DNA of 64,000 nt. Origin: Megamerina dolium. Taxonomy: Eukaryota > Arthropoda > Insecta > Diptera > Megamerinidae. Location: positions 76,051,628 to 76,115,627 of the forward strand of contig OY978525.1 of NCBI GenBank assembly GCA_963854835.1, given 5' to 3'. Made by a program: the position numbers and the translations under genes. Each line of letters opens with the position of its first letter. Position 1 is the stretch's first letter. The notes under the pieces were generated by a model. That model had not been told where the DNA came from and made no database searches. It saw only the letters and a program-made list of their open reading frames with translations. Shown here in pieces: positions 10,276 through 20,084 of this stretch.

Positions 10276-10883
10276 TGCTTACACTTCCGAATGCAATCAG
10301 CGACATGGTCATGACATCCAACCCAATAAAATAGTTTCTTTATTTTCTCGACGGTTTTGGTGATTCCCAAGTGCCCTCCACTGGAGGCATTGTGATACTC
10401 AGCTATCACTTCATTTATTCTCGCCTTGGGTACCACTAGAAGATCATTAGTGATTTTTCCATCCTCACTTTCCCATGCTCGGAATAAACATCCGTCTCGT
10501 AAGTGCAGGCTTTGCCACTGCGCCCAATATGCCTTTGCTATTTGACTCTCATTAGCCATTTCTTGCCAATCTGGACGTATGCCCTGCTCCTTGTATTCCA
10601 AAATCTTTACGAGATCTGAGTCGTTCCGCTGATCTTCTTGCACTCGTTCGGTGGTCCATGACTCCTCCGGCAATATATTTGTAAGTCGTATGTCGACAAT
10701 GTGCTCTTTGCTTTCCACTCGAGAACAGTGTTTACATTCCATTTTGCAAGGACGACGAGATAGAGCATCCACGTTGCCGTGATGTCCTCCTTTACGATGT
10801 TCGATGGTAAAATGATAACTCTGCAGCCTTTCAATCCAGCGCGCCAATTGTCCTTCTGGGTTTTTAAATTGTAATAACCACAT
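10182..10883 (-). pseudogene. RNase H end and integrase HHCC domain, Gypsy A copy 1
   Basis: A 233-codon frame. It starts in the RNase H/connection region (residues 1-45, with IEHRKGGHHGNVDALSRR typical of the RNase H end) and continues to the integrase zinc-binding domain: two histidines in YHNASSGGHLG and two cysteines in CIRKCKQC. It is out of phase with the upstream RT frame (join near 10880) and with the downstream integrase core (join near 10255). Confidence 0.83.
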
Positions 10884-11632
10884 AGCGCTGAGTGGTCAGT
10901 TCGTAGATGAAATGACTGACCGTACAAGTATTTATGGAAATACTTTACACATTGCAGTATTGCGAGCAACTCTCTTCGAGTGACACAGTAGTTTCTTTCT
11001 GGCTTCGACAGGATTTTACTGTAGTATGCTATTACTTTTTCTTGCCCATCTATGATCTGAGAGAGCACACCACCTATTCCATAGCCTTTTGCATCTGTGC
11101 CCAACACAAACTTTTGTCCAGGTACTGGATACGCTAATACTGGTGCTGAACAGAGTCTTTCTTTCAGTTGTTCGAATGCTTTCTGTTGGTCTTCGCCCCA
11201 TACAAATGGTTTGTTCTTTCTTGTTAACTCATGCAGACTGCTGGCGATGTTTGCAAATCCAGGAACAAATCGTCTATAGTAGGTGCATAAGCCTAGGAAG
11301 CTTCTTAACTCGTGAAGATTCGACGGAATAGGCCATTCTTGTACTGCTGCTACTTTTTCCTCGTCGGTATGTACCCCTTCTGTTGTTACTTTATGACCAA
11401 GATATTTAACTTCTCGCCTGAAGAGTGAACACTTTTTCATATTCAGTTTAAGCCCTGCTGATTGTATACGCTCAAATACTTCTTTCAACTTTTCCAGGTG
11501 GTCGTTAAAATCTTTTCCCATCACGATAATGTCATCGAGGTACACCAAGCACGTTTTCCAGTGTAGTCCTCTGAGTACACGCTCCATCAAACGTTCGAAA
11601 GTAGCTGGCGCATTGCATAGACCAAATGGCAT
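10880..11632 (-). pseudogene. Reverse transcriptase (YLDD half) and RNase H, Gypsy A copy 1
   Basis: Begins [16 protein letters not shown] (RT motif B region) and has the intact YLDDIIV box about 30 residues in, the thumb region with LGHKVTTEGV, and an RNase H domain (FVLGTDAKGYGIGGVLSQ, later RRELLAI and RTDHSAL). The frame runs on to 10607 but homology ends near 10880, where a frameshift occurs. RT motif A is lost because of the deletion near 11700, so the enzyme would be inactive. Confidence 0.85.
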
Positions 11633-12825
11633 GACTGTAAATTGCCATAGACCATCGCCAATACTGAAAGCTGTTTTCTCTTTGTCTTCCTTACCAAGTT
11701 CTCGATTCTTGGCAGTGGATAGCTGTCTTTTTTCGTAATATCATTTAGCTTTCTGTAATCCACACAGAATCGAGTACTTCCATCCTTCTTCTTTACCAGC
11801 ACAACTGGTGAACTCCATGGACTCGCTGATGGTTCAATAACACCTTGTTTCTGCATATCGTAAATTAGCTTAATGGCTTCGTCTCTTTTGGCCAATGGAA
11901 CTCGCCGTAGTGTTTGACGAATTGGTCTAGAATCACCGGTGTCAATGTAATGCTTCACAATGGTTGTCCGTCCTCCAGTTTTTCCATTTGAAGAAAAGAT
12001 TGAACTATACCTCTCAAATAGTTGTAGAGCCTTTTTTTTTTGCTGGTTGGTAAGCATACCTGCCCATTCTTCCATCTGCTCTTTTAATTCCGCTCTATCA
12101 GTTCCTGATCTTCTACTTTTTATCGACGAACCCTTTTCGCAGTCTACTACGGCAGTAACTTCTTGGCAATGACCAATCACCATTCCTTTCTTCACAACTG
12201 TAGATGTATTAGTTGGATTTAATATTCGCACAGGTACTATTCCATTTTCTTTAGGTTCCACTAACGTCCTACCAAGTACGATATTTTTATTTGGTATTTC
12301 TTTATCTGCTTCCACCACCCACAACTTGCCTGTCCCATCATCCACATTCATCTGTGCCCATATCACCGCTTCTGATTTTGCTGGAACCTCTTGGCGTTGA
12401 CATGCCAGTACTCGGTTGATGTTTCCACTACGCTTGTAACCGATGTTCAATGGTAATTCGACATTTGCATAACGTAGTATCCGTTGATTTAAATCTAACG
12501 TAAATCCGTTGTCAATCATAAAATCAACACCAATTATTACGTCATCGATGATGTCGGCCACAATGAATTCATGTTCCCATGTGCAATTTCCAATAGATAC
12601 TCGTTTCTTTATCTTGCCCAGAATTTGTGCATCCTCACCCGTTGCTGTACGCAATTTTATTCCCATTAAAGGCTCAAACCTCTTTACCAAATCGCTCTTG
12701 ATTATCGAATGTGATGCACCAGTATCCAGGGTTAACATTAATTCCATATTGTCCAATTTTCCATCAATAGTCAAGCTGCTTGGCACACGCTGTAGTTGTG
12801 AAATGTGAACGATGGGGCATCCCAC
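11587..12825 (-). pseudogene. Protease and RT finger region, Gypsy A copy 1
   Basis: A 412-codon frame. A retropepsin lies near the N terminus (D34 in LTLDTGAS, then [11 protein letters not shown] near residue 95). A linker follows, then the RT fingers ([22 protein letters not shown] and [20 protein letters not shown] near residues 330-375). The last 45 residues are a frameshifted tail, because about 73 bp present in copy 2 (41,252-41,330) are missing here near 11,700. The missing stretch includes the first catalytic aspartate of RT. Confidence 0.85.
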
Positions 12826-12863
12826 TGTTGGAGTCAGTTCACGCCCCGCTGAACTGACTCGAT

Positions 12864-13785
12864 TTAGTTTAACGATGGACTTGTGTTGGTGAAGCGATCG
12901 CTGTCCACCTTATTCTCCTTCTTTTGTCTTCCTGGAGAATTGGATCTTGATCGCTTTCGTCGTAGACGGCAGTCATGCGCCATGTGTCCTGGTTTGTCGA
13001 AAATAAAGCACTTACCAGTAAATTTGTTTTCGCGTCGACCTGTTGTTCTTCCTTCAGGCTGCACTACAGATTTGAATGCCTGACACACTGCTTCAACCAG
13101 ATCTGCTGTTTCTGTTTCTAGTTGGCGTAACCGTGGCATTGGTCGACACATCAATCTGGCGGCTTCAAACGTCAAAGCACTACTGATTGTTTCGGCATAT
13201 GTATTCCTGGGTGACATGACTAGGGCACGCTTTGCCTCTCCATCACGTATGCCATCTATGAATGCCTCTATTTTTATTTTTTCGACGAACTCTTCCGAAT
13301 TACCGGAGAACGCTAGATGACGTAAGCGCTCAATATCGGAAGCGAATTCCTGAAGGCTCTCATTACTCCGTTGTACTCGCGTTCTCAATTCCACTCGATG
13401 TAATTGGCTATTGTATTCATTTCCATATTTTCGCTGGAGTGTGTCCATCAGTGATTGATAGCTACCACGATCTTTCTCTGGAATCATCTGTAACACGTCG
13501 GAAGCATTAGCATTTTAATGCGACTATTAAAGCAGCAGTCTTGTCGCTATCATCCCATTGATTCTTCGAAGCGGTTGTCTCGAATTGAAGCTTGAAGATA
13601 TTGAATGGCGTGCTTCCATCAAATGTTGGTGGCTTTAGTTTGATTGTGCTTGAATCTCTAATCACTGATGTGGCTGGTCCATTTATTTTTAGTTGATTGA
13701 GTTCGTCCTGTAGTTTCTCGAGCTTTTCTTTCAAGTCATCATGTCTGTCTACATGTTGTTTCAGCTTATCATCCAAAACATCCAC
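12864..13785 (-). pseudogene. Gag capsid and nucleocapsid, Gypsy A copy 1
   Basis: Two frames joined by a frameshift near 13,500. The upstream part (13507-13785) has a coiled-coil-like stretch (KEKLEKLQDELNQLK) and the capsid entry segment KPPTFDGSTPFNIFKLQFE. The downstream part (12864-13496, 210 codons) has the capsid C-terminal half (LQEFASDIERLRHLAF, then AFIDGIRD) and a single zinc knuckle. That knuckle reads CFIFDKPGHMAHDC, with phenylalanine where the second cysteine belongs; copy 2 keeps cysteine at this site. The basic tail RRKRSRSNSPGRQKK would bind RNA. Confidence 0.83.
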
Positions 13786-14555
13786 ATGTTCTTTCAGCTC
13801 TGTGACTTTGTCATTAAAACTCCGGAAATTTCTTGAAATCTAATCTCAATTCCTTTTTGTAGATTTTCGATGACATGTTCTTGGCGAGCCGAATGTTCTG
13901 GAAGCTTGGAGTCAATGAGAGACACATTTTCTTGTAGCTGTTGTTGCTGGGTGCCGTAGCTCAGTGGTTAGTGTGTTCGCCTTCTGATCTGTAGGTCGTG
14001 GTTCAATACCCGGCTGATGCATAACAAATTTAATATCGAAAAGATTTTTCTTTCGAACGGTACCCACCTGTCGGCAAGCAATTGGCAATTCTTCCGACAG
14101 TAACAACTTGCCATGAAAAAGCTTCTAAAAAGAACTCTGTGACAAAGCTCAGAAAAAAGTGATGTCACACGTGTTCTGCCGTTCGGAACCGGCTAAAATA
14201 AGTAGGTCCATTCTAATACTGTCCAAAATTTAAGACGCACAACAGTAATGGAAGAGAAGCTTGGCCAATGAGCCCTTTGGGGCTTTAAGTGCCACATATT
14301 TTTTTTTTTTTTTTTTTTTTGTTGCTGCTGTTGCATCATGGTTTTCATGAATTCCATGAGTTGACCACTCGAATCTATTTTGCTCTCTTCCTCAGAGTGC
14401 ACAACTGCTTGTATATCGGCTTGCTCAAAGAACTCATGTTCTTCTACATTAATTCCCTTAGCCTCCATAGCTTGCCTCAGCCTCACCAACAGTTCCGCCT
14501 TTGCACCTGATGACGATAGATTCATCTCTACCAACAGCTTATTAAGCTCGTCCAC
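13786..14555 (-). pseudogene. Gag N terminus with SAP-like domain, split by a SINE
   Basis: From the GTG at 14553-14555 (the original ATG seems deleted) the protein reads MDELNKLLVEMNLSSSGAKA and then ELLVRLRQAMEAKG, a good fit to the SAP motif, a helix-turn-helix known for DNA/chromatin binding. An acidic stretch and a poly-Q run (about 14320-14345) follow. The frame then enters the SINE at 14320. Gag sequence resumes on the other side of the SINE at 13949 and reaches the coiled coil near 13780 with further frame damage. The SAP assignment is by pattern only. Confidence 0.72.
13950..14320 (+). mobile_element. tRNA-derived SINE, copy 3 (nested in gag)
   Basis: The clearest copy: GGTGCCGTAGCTCAGTGGTT at 13950, B-box-like GGTTCAATACCC near 14001, body, then GGGCTTTAAGTGCCACATA and a run of about 20 T at 14299-14320. 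Both ends are flanked by TTGTTGCTG (13941-13949 and 14319-14327), a 9-bp target duplication that overlaps the last Ts. It shows the element is about 370 bp and that its 3' tail is poly(T) when read from the tRNA head. Confidence 0.92.
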
Positions 14556-14557
14556 TT

Positions 14558-14986
14558 TTTATTCTGTGAACGTTTAATTCTATTTGAATTACCTTGTTCG
14601 ATCACTGGATTCTGTTAATGATAACTGCAGCACTTATTTTATACAACTATATATAGCAACAATTTATTTAATAAACTCTATTTACAATCAACTCTGTTTA
14701 TAATAAACTATTTACAATAACACTTTAATGTACTAGCAACTTTTGCTTCTGTATAGATGCTAGCGCAGTCACGTTCGGAATTCAATTTATTCTCAGTTCT
14801 CAACACTGGCTCTATTTATACTATGTTGGCAACACCCCAGAATCTTCCTTTATCGAGATTCTTCTCTTCCTTTCTCGTTGGCTTGTTCTGGTTATCGCTT
14901 ATTTCTTTTTGTTGACATTCGTTTCGATGCTGCTAATAGTGTCAGTCACAATAGTGATGAGTAACCAACTATCGATACTCGTTACA
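14558..14986 (-). repeat. 5' LTR of Gypsy A copy 1, 3' end deleted
   Basis: Matches the 3' LTR but stops at GAATAAAAA. The last 8 or so bases (CGTAACA), the primer-binding site and the leader are missing, and the LTR joins directly to gag codons at about 14556. Confidence 0.88.
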
Positions 14987-15401
14987 ATATAGTCATGTGT
15001 AGTTGAACTCGAACTTTAATTCAGTATCTATTTTCAAAATAAAATAAATTCCAAGTTCACATTTCCTGCAAATGCCGATTTTTTACACAATGTTCTTTTA
15101 TGCACATAACATAATATTTATAAACAGCCGTTTAAGTTGTTTTTAGTTGAGTTGTCAAGATAGATTCGAATAAAAAAAGCAAGAACTTTTTAAACCAAAA
15201 TACTTTGTTTTTTTAATTGTAATGCTCAGTATGCTGTATAATAAAAATTCCACTCCCATAAGAAAATAATATTTGATAATATGAAACGAAACTCAAAATA
15301 AATATTTTCGTTTACTTTTCTGAGGAAGTACGCTGTAGTAGTTTTGTAGACTTGTGGAGATTTTATTATGACATTTCACGGAACGAAATTTATGAGCATT
15401 T

Positions 15402-15843
15402 TGTAACGAGTATCGATAGTTGGTTACTCATCACTATTGTGACTGACACTATTGGCAGCATCGACATGAATGTCAACAAAAAGAAATAAGCGATAACCAG
15501 AACAAGCCAACGAGAAAGGAAGAGAAGAATCTCGATAAAGGAAGATTCTGGGGTGTTGCCAACAGAGTATAAATAGAGCCAGTGTTGAGAAGTGAGAATC
15601 AATCGAACTCCGAACGTGACTGAGCAAACATCTGTACAGAGGCAAAAGTTGCTAGTACATTAAAGTGTTATTGTAAATAGTTGATTATAAACAGAGATGA
15701 TTGTAAATAGTGTTTATTAAATAAATTGTTGCTGTATATAGTTGTATAAAATAAGTGTTGCAGTTATTATTAACAGAATCCAGTGATCGAACAAAGTACA
15801 TAATTCAAATAGAATTAAACGCTCACAGAATAAAAACGTAACA
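15402..15843 (+). repeat. Solo LTR of Gypsy family A
   Basis: 442 bp with both ends intact (TGTAACGAGTATCG to ACGTAACA), no internal sequence, opposite orientation to the element just upstream. Flanks are ATTT on the left and ATAT on the right: three of four bases agree with a target duplication, so either one base mutated or the LTR arose by exchange between two copies. Confidence 0.9.
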
Positions 15844-17070
15844 ATATGTTTATTTCGTTAGAACATTTCAAATTGAAATAAATTGAATTGAAATAGAATT
15901 GAAAACATGTATCTAATAATAATTTTACTAATATACATAATGTGTTGTATTGATTGTGTTGACTTCATTAATGGAGCAAATACAAACGATTATATACTAG
16001 CAAAATATTAGAAATTTTCTTATTTCTCATTTTGGACTTTTCTTAAATTAATTTTTTCACAGTGATTGTGATAAACAACATTTGACTGTTATCTCTACAC
16101 CGAAAATAAAATATGGCAAGTTTATAAAAAAAAATATTTTTTACAGCATACTGAGCATAAAGTGAAAATTACGAATCAGCATTTAGTTAGCAGTACTGCC
16201 ACTTTGGCTTGAGAACCAAAAAGCTGTATCCAAATTGTCCTCTATTCCACTCTGTTTATAGTAAAACATGACAAATAAGATTACTACTTGGTGCACTTTT
16301 GAAGTATATGGGGCATTTTCGCAACATTACAAGACATGTTTGAATGTACATCCACATATATACATAAAGTATGCACAAGCCTATAATATTTAGCAAACAA
16401 ATTTATAATACTAAAAATAGTTCAGCAGCAACTTGCGGAACTCTCATACTAATATACTCACTTTAAATATGTACATATTTCATATTTCCATCTATTACAA
16501 AATAACGATAATTTTATTTCTTTCTAATTGTTAACATAAAATATAAAAACATTATATTTTATGTTAACAATTAGGAACAATGCAATGAAATATAAGAGCT
16601 TTATTCTGATTATGAAACCAAAAGCAATATATAAAATATGAATTCTGTTGTTGTAATATATGCGATCAAAATTATTTATTTTCTAATTTCTCAATTCCAG
16701 TGCAAAACGTTTTCAAGTACTTTATGTACTATTCCACTTTTCCGTTTCCAGTATTCACTTACCTGAGAGGACTGTTAGTGTATTTTTTGTTGTTGTTATT
16801 ATTGTCGTTGTTGCTGATGTTGGAGGTGCGATATCAACGACCTCATCTCGACTTTTGGCCGAATTCAGAGTGCTGTCCATGACCACATAGACAGCTAACG
16901 CTTATAAAGTTTTCTTTTTTGACGATCATGCAAAATTTATATATAGACAATAATTTCAAATTTTCTAGTTACAAACAGAAGAAAAGAACAAGAACAATGC
17001 CAACATTTAATTTCACTGAAATATCATTCAGCCAAAATGCGGAATAATTTCAAAATTTTATATTTAGAAA
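15844..17070. other. Gene-free A+T-rich stretch
   Basis: No recognisable gene. It holds the palindrome at 16524-16574 and a short GTT/GTC repeat near 16785-16830. Confidence 0.5.
16524..16574. repeat. Perfect inverted repeat, 22-bp arms, 7-bp spacer
   Basis: CTAATTGTTAACATAAAATA followed by TA (16524-16545) is exactly reverse-complemented at 16553-16574, with AAAACAT between. It would fold into an unbroken 22-bp hairpin, unusual in otherwise unstructured A+T-rich DNA. It is too short for a typical animal microRNA precursor. Confidence 0.9.
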
Positions 17071-17079
17071 GAAACACTA

Positions 17080-17162
<83 letters not shown>
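17080..17162. repeat. Microsatellite (CA)n then (TA)n
   Basis: A run of CA dinucleotides (about 17082-17120) passes directly into a run of TA dinucleotides (about 17120-17162). Confidence 0.95.
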
Positions 17163-17164
<2 letters not shown>

Positions 17165-18180
17165 AAAACGAGAATACTAATCGTTCCGCAAATTTTTACC
17201 GGCACTTAACTATGTAGTAACCGTAAAAAGATTATGAAAGCAGGTACGTACATATTTATATATATACATATATAGTATATGTACATAATATATATTTTTC
17301 CATATATGCATATTTTATTGCAATTTCTTCGTTAAAAACGCATTTCAAAAAATTTAGTTTCACTTAAATTTTAACAAATACTATTGGATATGAAGATCTT
17401 AATGTTCACACCACTGTTTATCATACATACGCGGATAATACAAAATACGTATGTAGCCTATACACCTTCAGTATGCATACTTTAAATATGTACATATAGC
17501 GTTTGATTTATTTTCAAATCTGGTAAAACTTTATATTTTTGAGTATATAATATGCTTAGACATACTTATGTATACGTAGAAGTAACAACAACGCCCGCTC
17601 ATCCAGTGAACACCACCTGGATCTTCGATAGATTTTCTTAGACTGACCAAACAGCCAGGGCACGATTTTAATAAGTTTATCGCATACGAATGTCTCTCGC
17701 TTGCGCGGGTCACTCAGGGATCTTTCGAACCTAATCAAAAAGTTTGCATTTTCATTTGCCTCACTCGCACGGTGCAGAAAGCTCTCATTTCGTCGGTAAA
17801 TGTGTGCTGTCGGTCGTGTGCAGATGGATATATGTGTCAGCACTGGTATGTTTACGGGAGAGAATTCCTTTTAAACTAGATTGACTGTAACAAACAGGAA
17901 GGCAGATGACAATAGTACATGTGTTATCATGTATGAAGCAATTATAAGTTCTCCATTTACACATGCTTAATTCAAAGCACTGCTCTAAAAATCCTCGCTA
18001 AAGCATGAAATAGTTAAAATGTTTACAGTGATGTATAATTTTCATCAAACGTTCTGTGCGACTCTCTTTTGCACATGAAAGCTTCTACTTATGATAGGCT
18101 CGCGATAAAAGATAATTTCAAAATTTTACAAAAAGATAAAAACTCTCAGACTCTTTAATGTGAAGTCTTGGAACTGGGTC
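17163..18180. other. Gene-free stretch with a GC-richer island
   Basis: Mostly A+T-rich. About 17,580-17,860 is clearly richer in G+C and has a 95-codon frame on the minus strand (17556-17843) with no domain I recognise. It could be an old element fragment or a host regulatory region. Confidence 0.45.
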
Positions 18181-18189
18181 TACTATTCT

Positions 18190-18345
18190 GGTTTTTGGTG
18201 CGCTTAATTATGTTCATATCGGCATACAGCTCATGAAGCTTATAACTATACCTCATAACTATACCTGTTTACTAGAGTTCCATGATAGATAAAGTTCTTT
18301 GCTACTCGAAAGCGTAGCTGTCTGTAATGAGTTTTGTCCATGAGG
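18190..18345 (-). mobile_element. LINE relic (AAGT-tail family)
   Basis: On the minus strand, pieces corresponding to the LINE at 38226-38935 can be read in order: a segment like NFIYHGT (YLGT in the family) and, lower down, GCCGATATGAACATAATTAA matching the ELYADIDIVKRI codons. The region between them is deleted and the frame is broken. Confidence 0.65.
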
Positions 18346-19000
18346 CCAGCACTATTAGTTTGTTAACGATAGGTATTATGTATTTCCCCCGAATAAGAGA
18401 GAGTTCCGTCTCAAATTTCATTGTACAACGGATTAAGCAGTGTCATTCTGCAATGTCGACTGAGTTTCGCAGGAAACCCGAGTCGCCTGATTTATCGTCA
18501 ATTTATTAGGTCTGAAGTTATACTTATGAGGTTCAATTGGGATATATGTATAGTCTTCAATCTTTCACACAGTATGCATAGAATGACCTTGGTTGCAATT
18601 CCGAGGAGACTTAGTCTATGGTAAATTATGCTATTATTGGTCATGCTCTCGTCCATATTCTGCTTATAAGCTGGTGCATGCAGACCACTCATCGCTTCCG
18701 GTCATATACAAATTGGTAACCACTTATTGAGGCTGTTTTGATCTCATTTGAAGAAGTGTTCCTTCCATAGATTCAGTAAAATTTGGACATCAGTAACTAT
18801 ATTCCATATATCAGATTCTAATGGATCAGAATCGCCCTTAAAGCAAAATTGTTTGCGTTCGTCATAAACTTAAATCTTGTTGGGTGATTGGTATAATTTC
18901 CTTTAGTTTTTCAAAAGAACATACATATATAATTTGGGTCATTGTTATTAACTTTAGAGTTCTATTTTCAATATTTAAGCATATAAATATTTAAACAATG
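18346..19000. other. Gene-free stretch
   Basis: Only short unremarkable frames (for example 18498-18692, minus). No element could be assigned. Confidence 0.4.
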
Positions 19001-19004
19001 CGAC

Positions 19005-19660
19005 TTTTCCATAGTCTTTAAAAAGCCGAAATGCTCCCAAAAATGATTTGATTTGCTTTTGTGTCTTTTGTAGACTCAAGTTCCTGATGGCCTCGATTTT
19101 TCTTTGGTTTGGCTTTACCCCGTTTTATGTTAAGATATGGACTAGATATACAGTATCTTTTCTTAGAAAACTTTTTCCAACTTGAATTTTTAGTCCTGCT
19201 TTTCTAAGAGTTACGAAAATATATTTTATGTTGAATAATAAAATGTCTATACACACGACACAAATTTTATTGACATATTTCTTTAATATTGAATTCATCA
19301 AACTCTGAAAAGTTGCAGAAAAATTATTGAGACCGAATAGCATTCACACATTTCTCCATTTCTTACTTCCAGAGTTGTCTGCCTTTTCTGGGACTATCCA
19401 AAGAGAAATATTGTATGGCGAGTTACTTCGCTTACAATATCCTGTTGAAGCATTTCAGTAATTTGATTTTCATCCTCTTCGTCCTCTTCGTATACCTTAG
19501 AGTACCTGTAAATTTTTGCATATATCGGTCTATTTCCTTCTGATACTGTATCATGTAAATGCAAGTAAATGTATCTCCTTCAAAGGAAAATATGTCTTAA
19601 TATTGAATCAACAATTCATGCACTAGGTGAATATTTTCTTGCTACATCTGAAGTACAATA
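19005..19660 (-). pseudogene. Gypsy-type reverse transcriptase relic
   Basis: The 72-codon frame 19125-19343 (MLFGLNNFSATFQSLMNSIL, then RKAGLKIQVGKS) is a worn RT motif B to thumb region; YLDD has become CIDI. Downstream (19005-19125) the minus strand retains a connection region with a LGAFRLF-like segment. Upstream (19345-19560) are a worn VPKKADNSG-type finger segment and its linker. About 90 codons, including motif A, are missing between fingers and motif B. It differs from families A and B and is much older. Confidence 0.7.
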
Positions 19661-19699
19661 ATTTTGCTAGTACTTGAGCTAGACTGACTCAGAACCAAA

Positions 19700-20060
19700 T
19701 AAAAGTAAATAAATATGTGGCACTTATAGCCCCAAAGGGCTCATTGGCCGAGATTCTCTTCCATTACTGTTGTGCGTGTTAAATTTTTGGACAGTATTAG
19801 AAGGGACCTACTTATTTTCGCCGGTTCCGAACGGCAGAACCCTTGTGACATCACTTTTCTGAGCTTTGTCACAGAGTTCTTTTAGAAGCTTTTTCATGGC
19901 AAGTTGTTACTGTCGAAAAAATTGCCAATTGCTTGCCGACAGGTGGGTACCGTTGGAAAGAAAAATCTTTTCGATATTAAATTTGTAATGCATCAGCCGG
20001 GGATTGAACCACGACCTACAGATCAGAAGGCCAACACACTAACCACTGAGCTACGGCACC
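19700..20060 (-). mobile_element. tRNA-derived SINE, copy 4
   Basis: Head at the 20060 end (GGTGCCGTAGCTCAGTGGTT, then a GGTTCAATCCCC B box), T-rich tail at the 19700 end on the minus strand. A possible short flanking repeat AAGTA exists but is not convincing. Confidence 0.88.
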
Positions 20061-20084
20061 CAAGTACCCAAGTATTTTTCAATC

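Larger units (their letters stand above)
8879..14986 (-). mobile_element. Gypsy LTR retrotransposon 'A', copy 1, about 6.1 kb
   Basis: Two LTRs of the same family (8879-9316 and 14558-14986) enclose gag and pol on the minus strand. The host bases outside are ATAT on both sides (8875-8878 and 14987-14990), a 4-bp target duplication. Gene order is gag, protease, RT, RNase H, integrase, as in Metaviridae. The copy is dead: the end of the 5' LTR, primer site and gag start are deleted, a SINE splits gag, about 73 bp are missing from RT, and there are several frameshifts. The two LTRs differ at many sites, so the insertion is old. No env was seen. Confidence 0.92.

Noticed and set aside
9787..13510. 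Many plus-strand frames of 60-99 codons (for example 10048-10314, 12509-12808)
   Set aside because: They lie antisense to the Gypsy A gag-pol and have no domains; they are shadows of the minus-strand genes.
13950..14025. tRNA gene at SINE heads (also at 5700, 8488, 20060, 57716)
   Set aside because: A and B boxes are present, but the sequence does not close an acceptor stem and is followed by a common 280-bp body; it is a SINE head.
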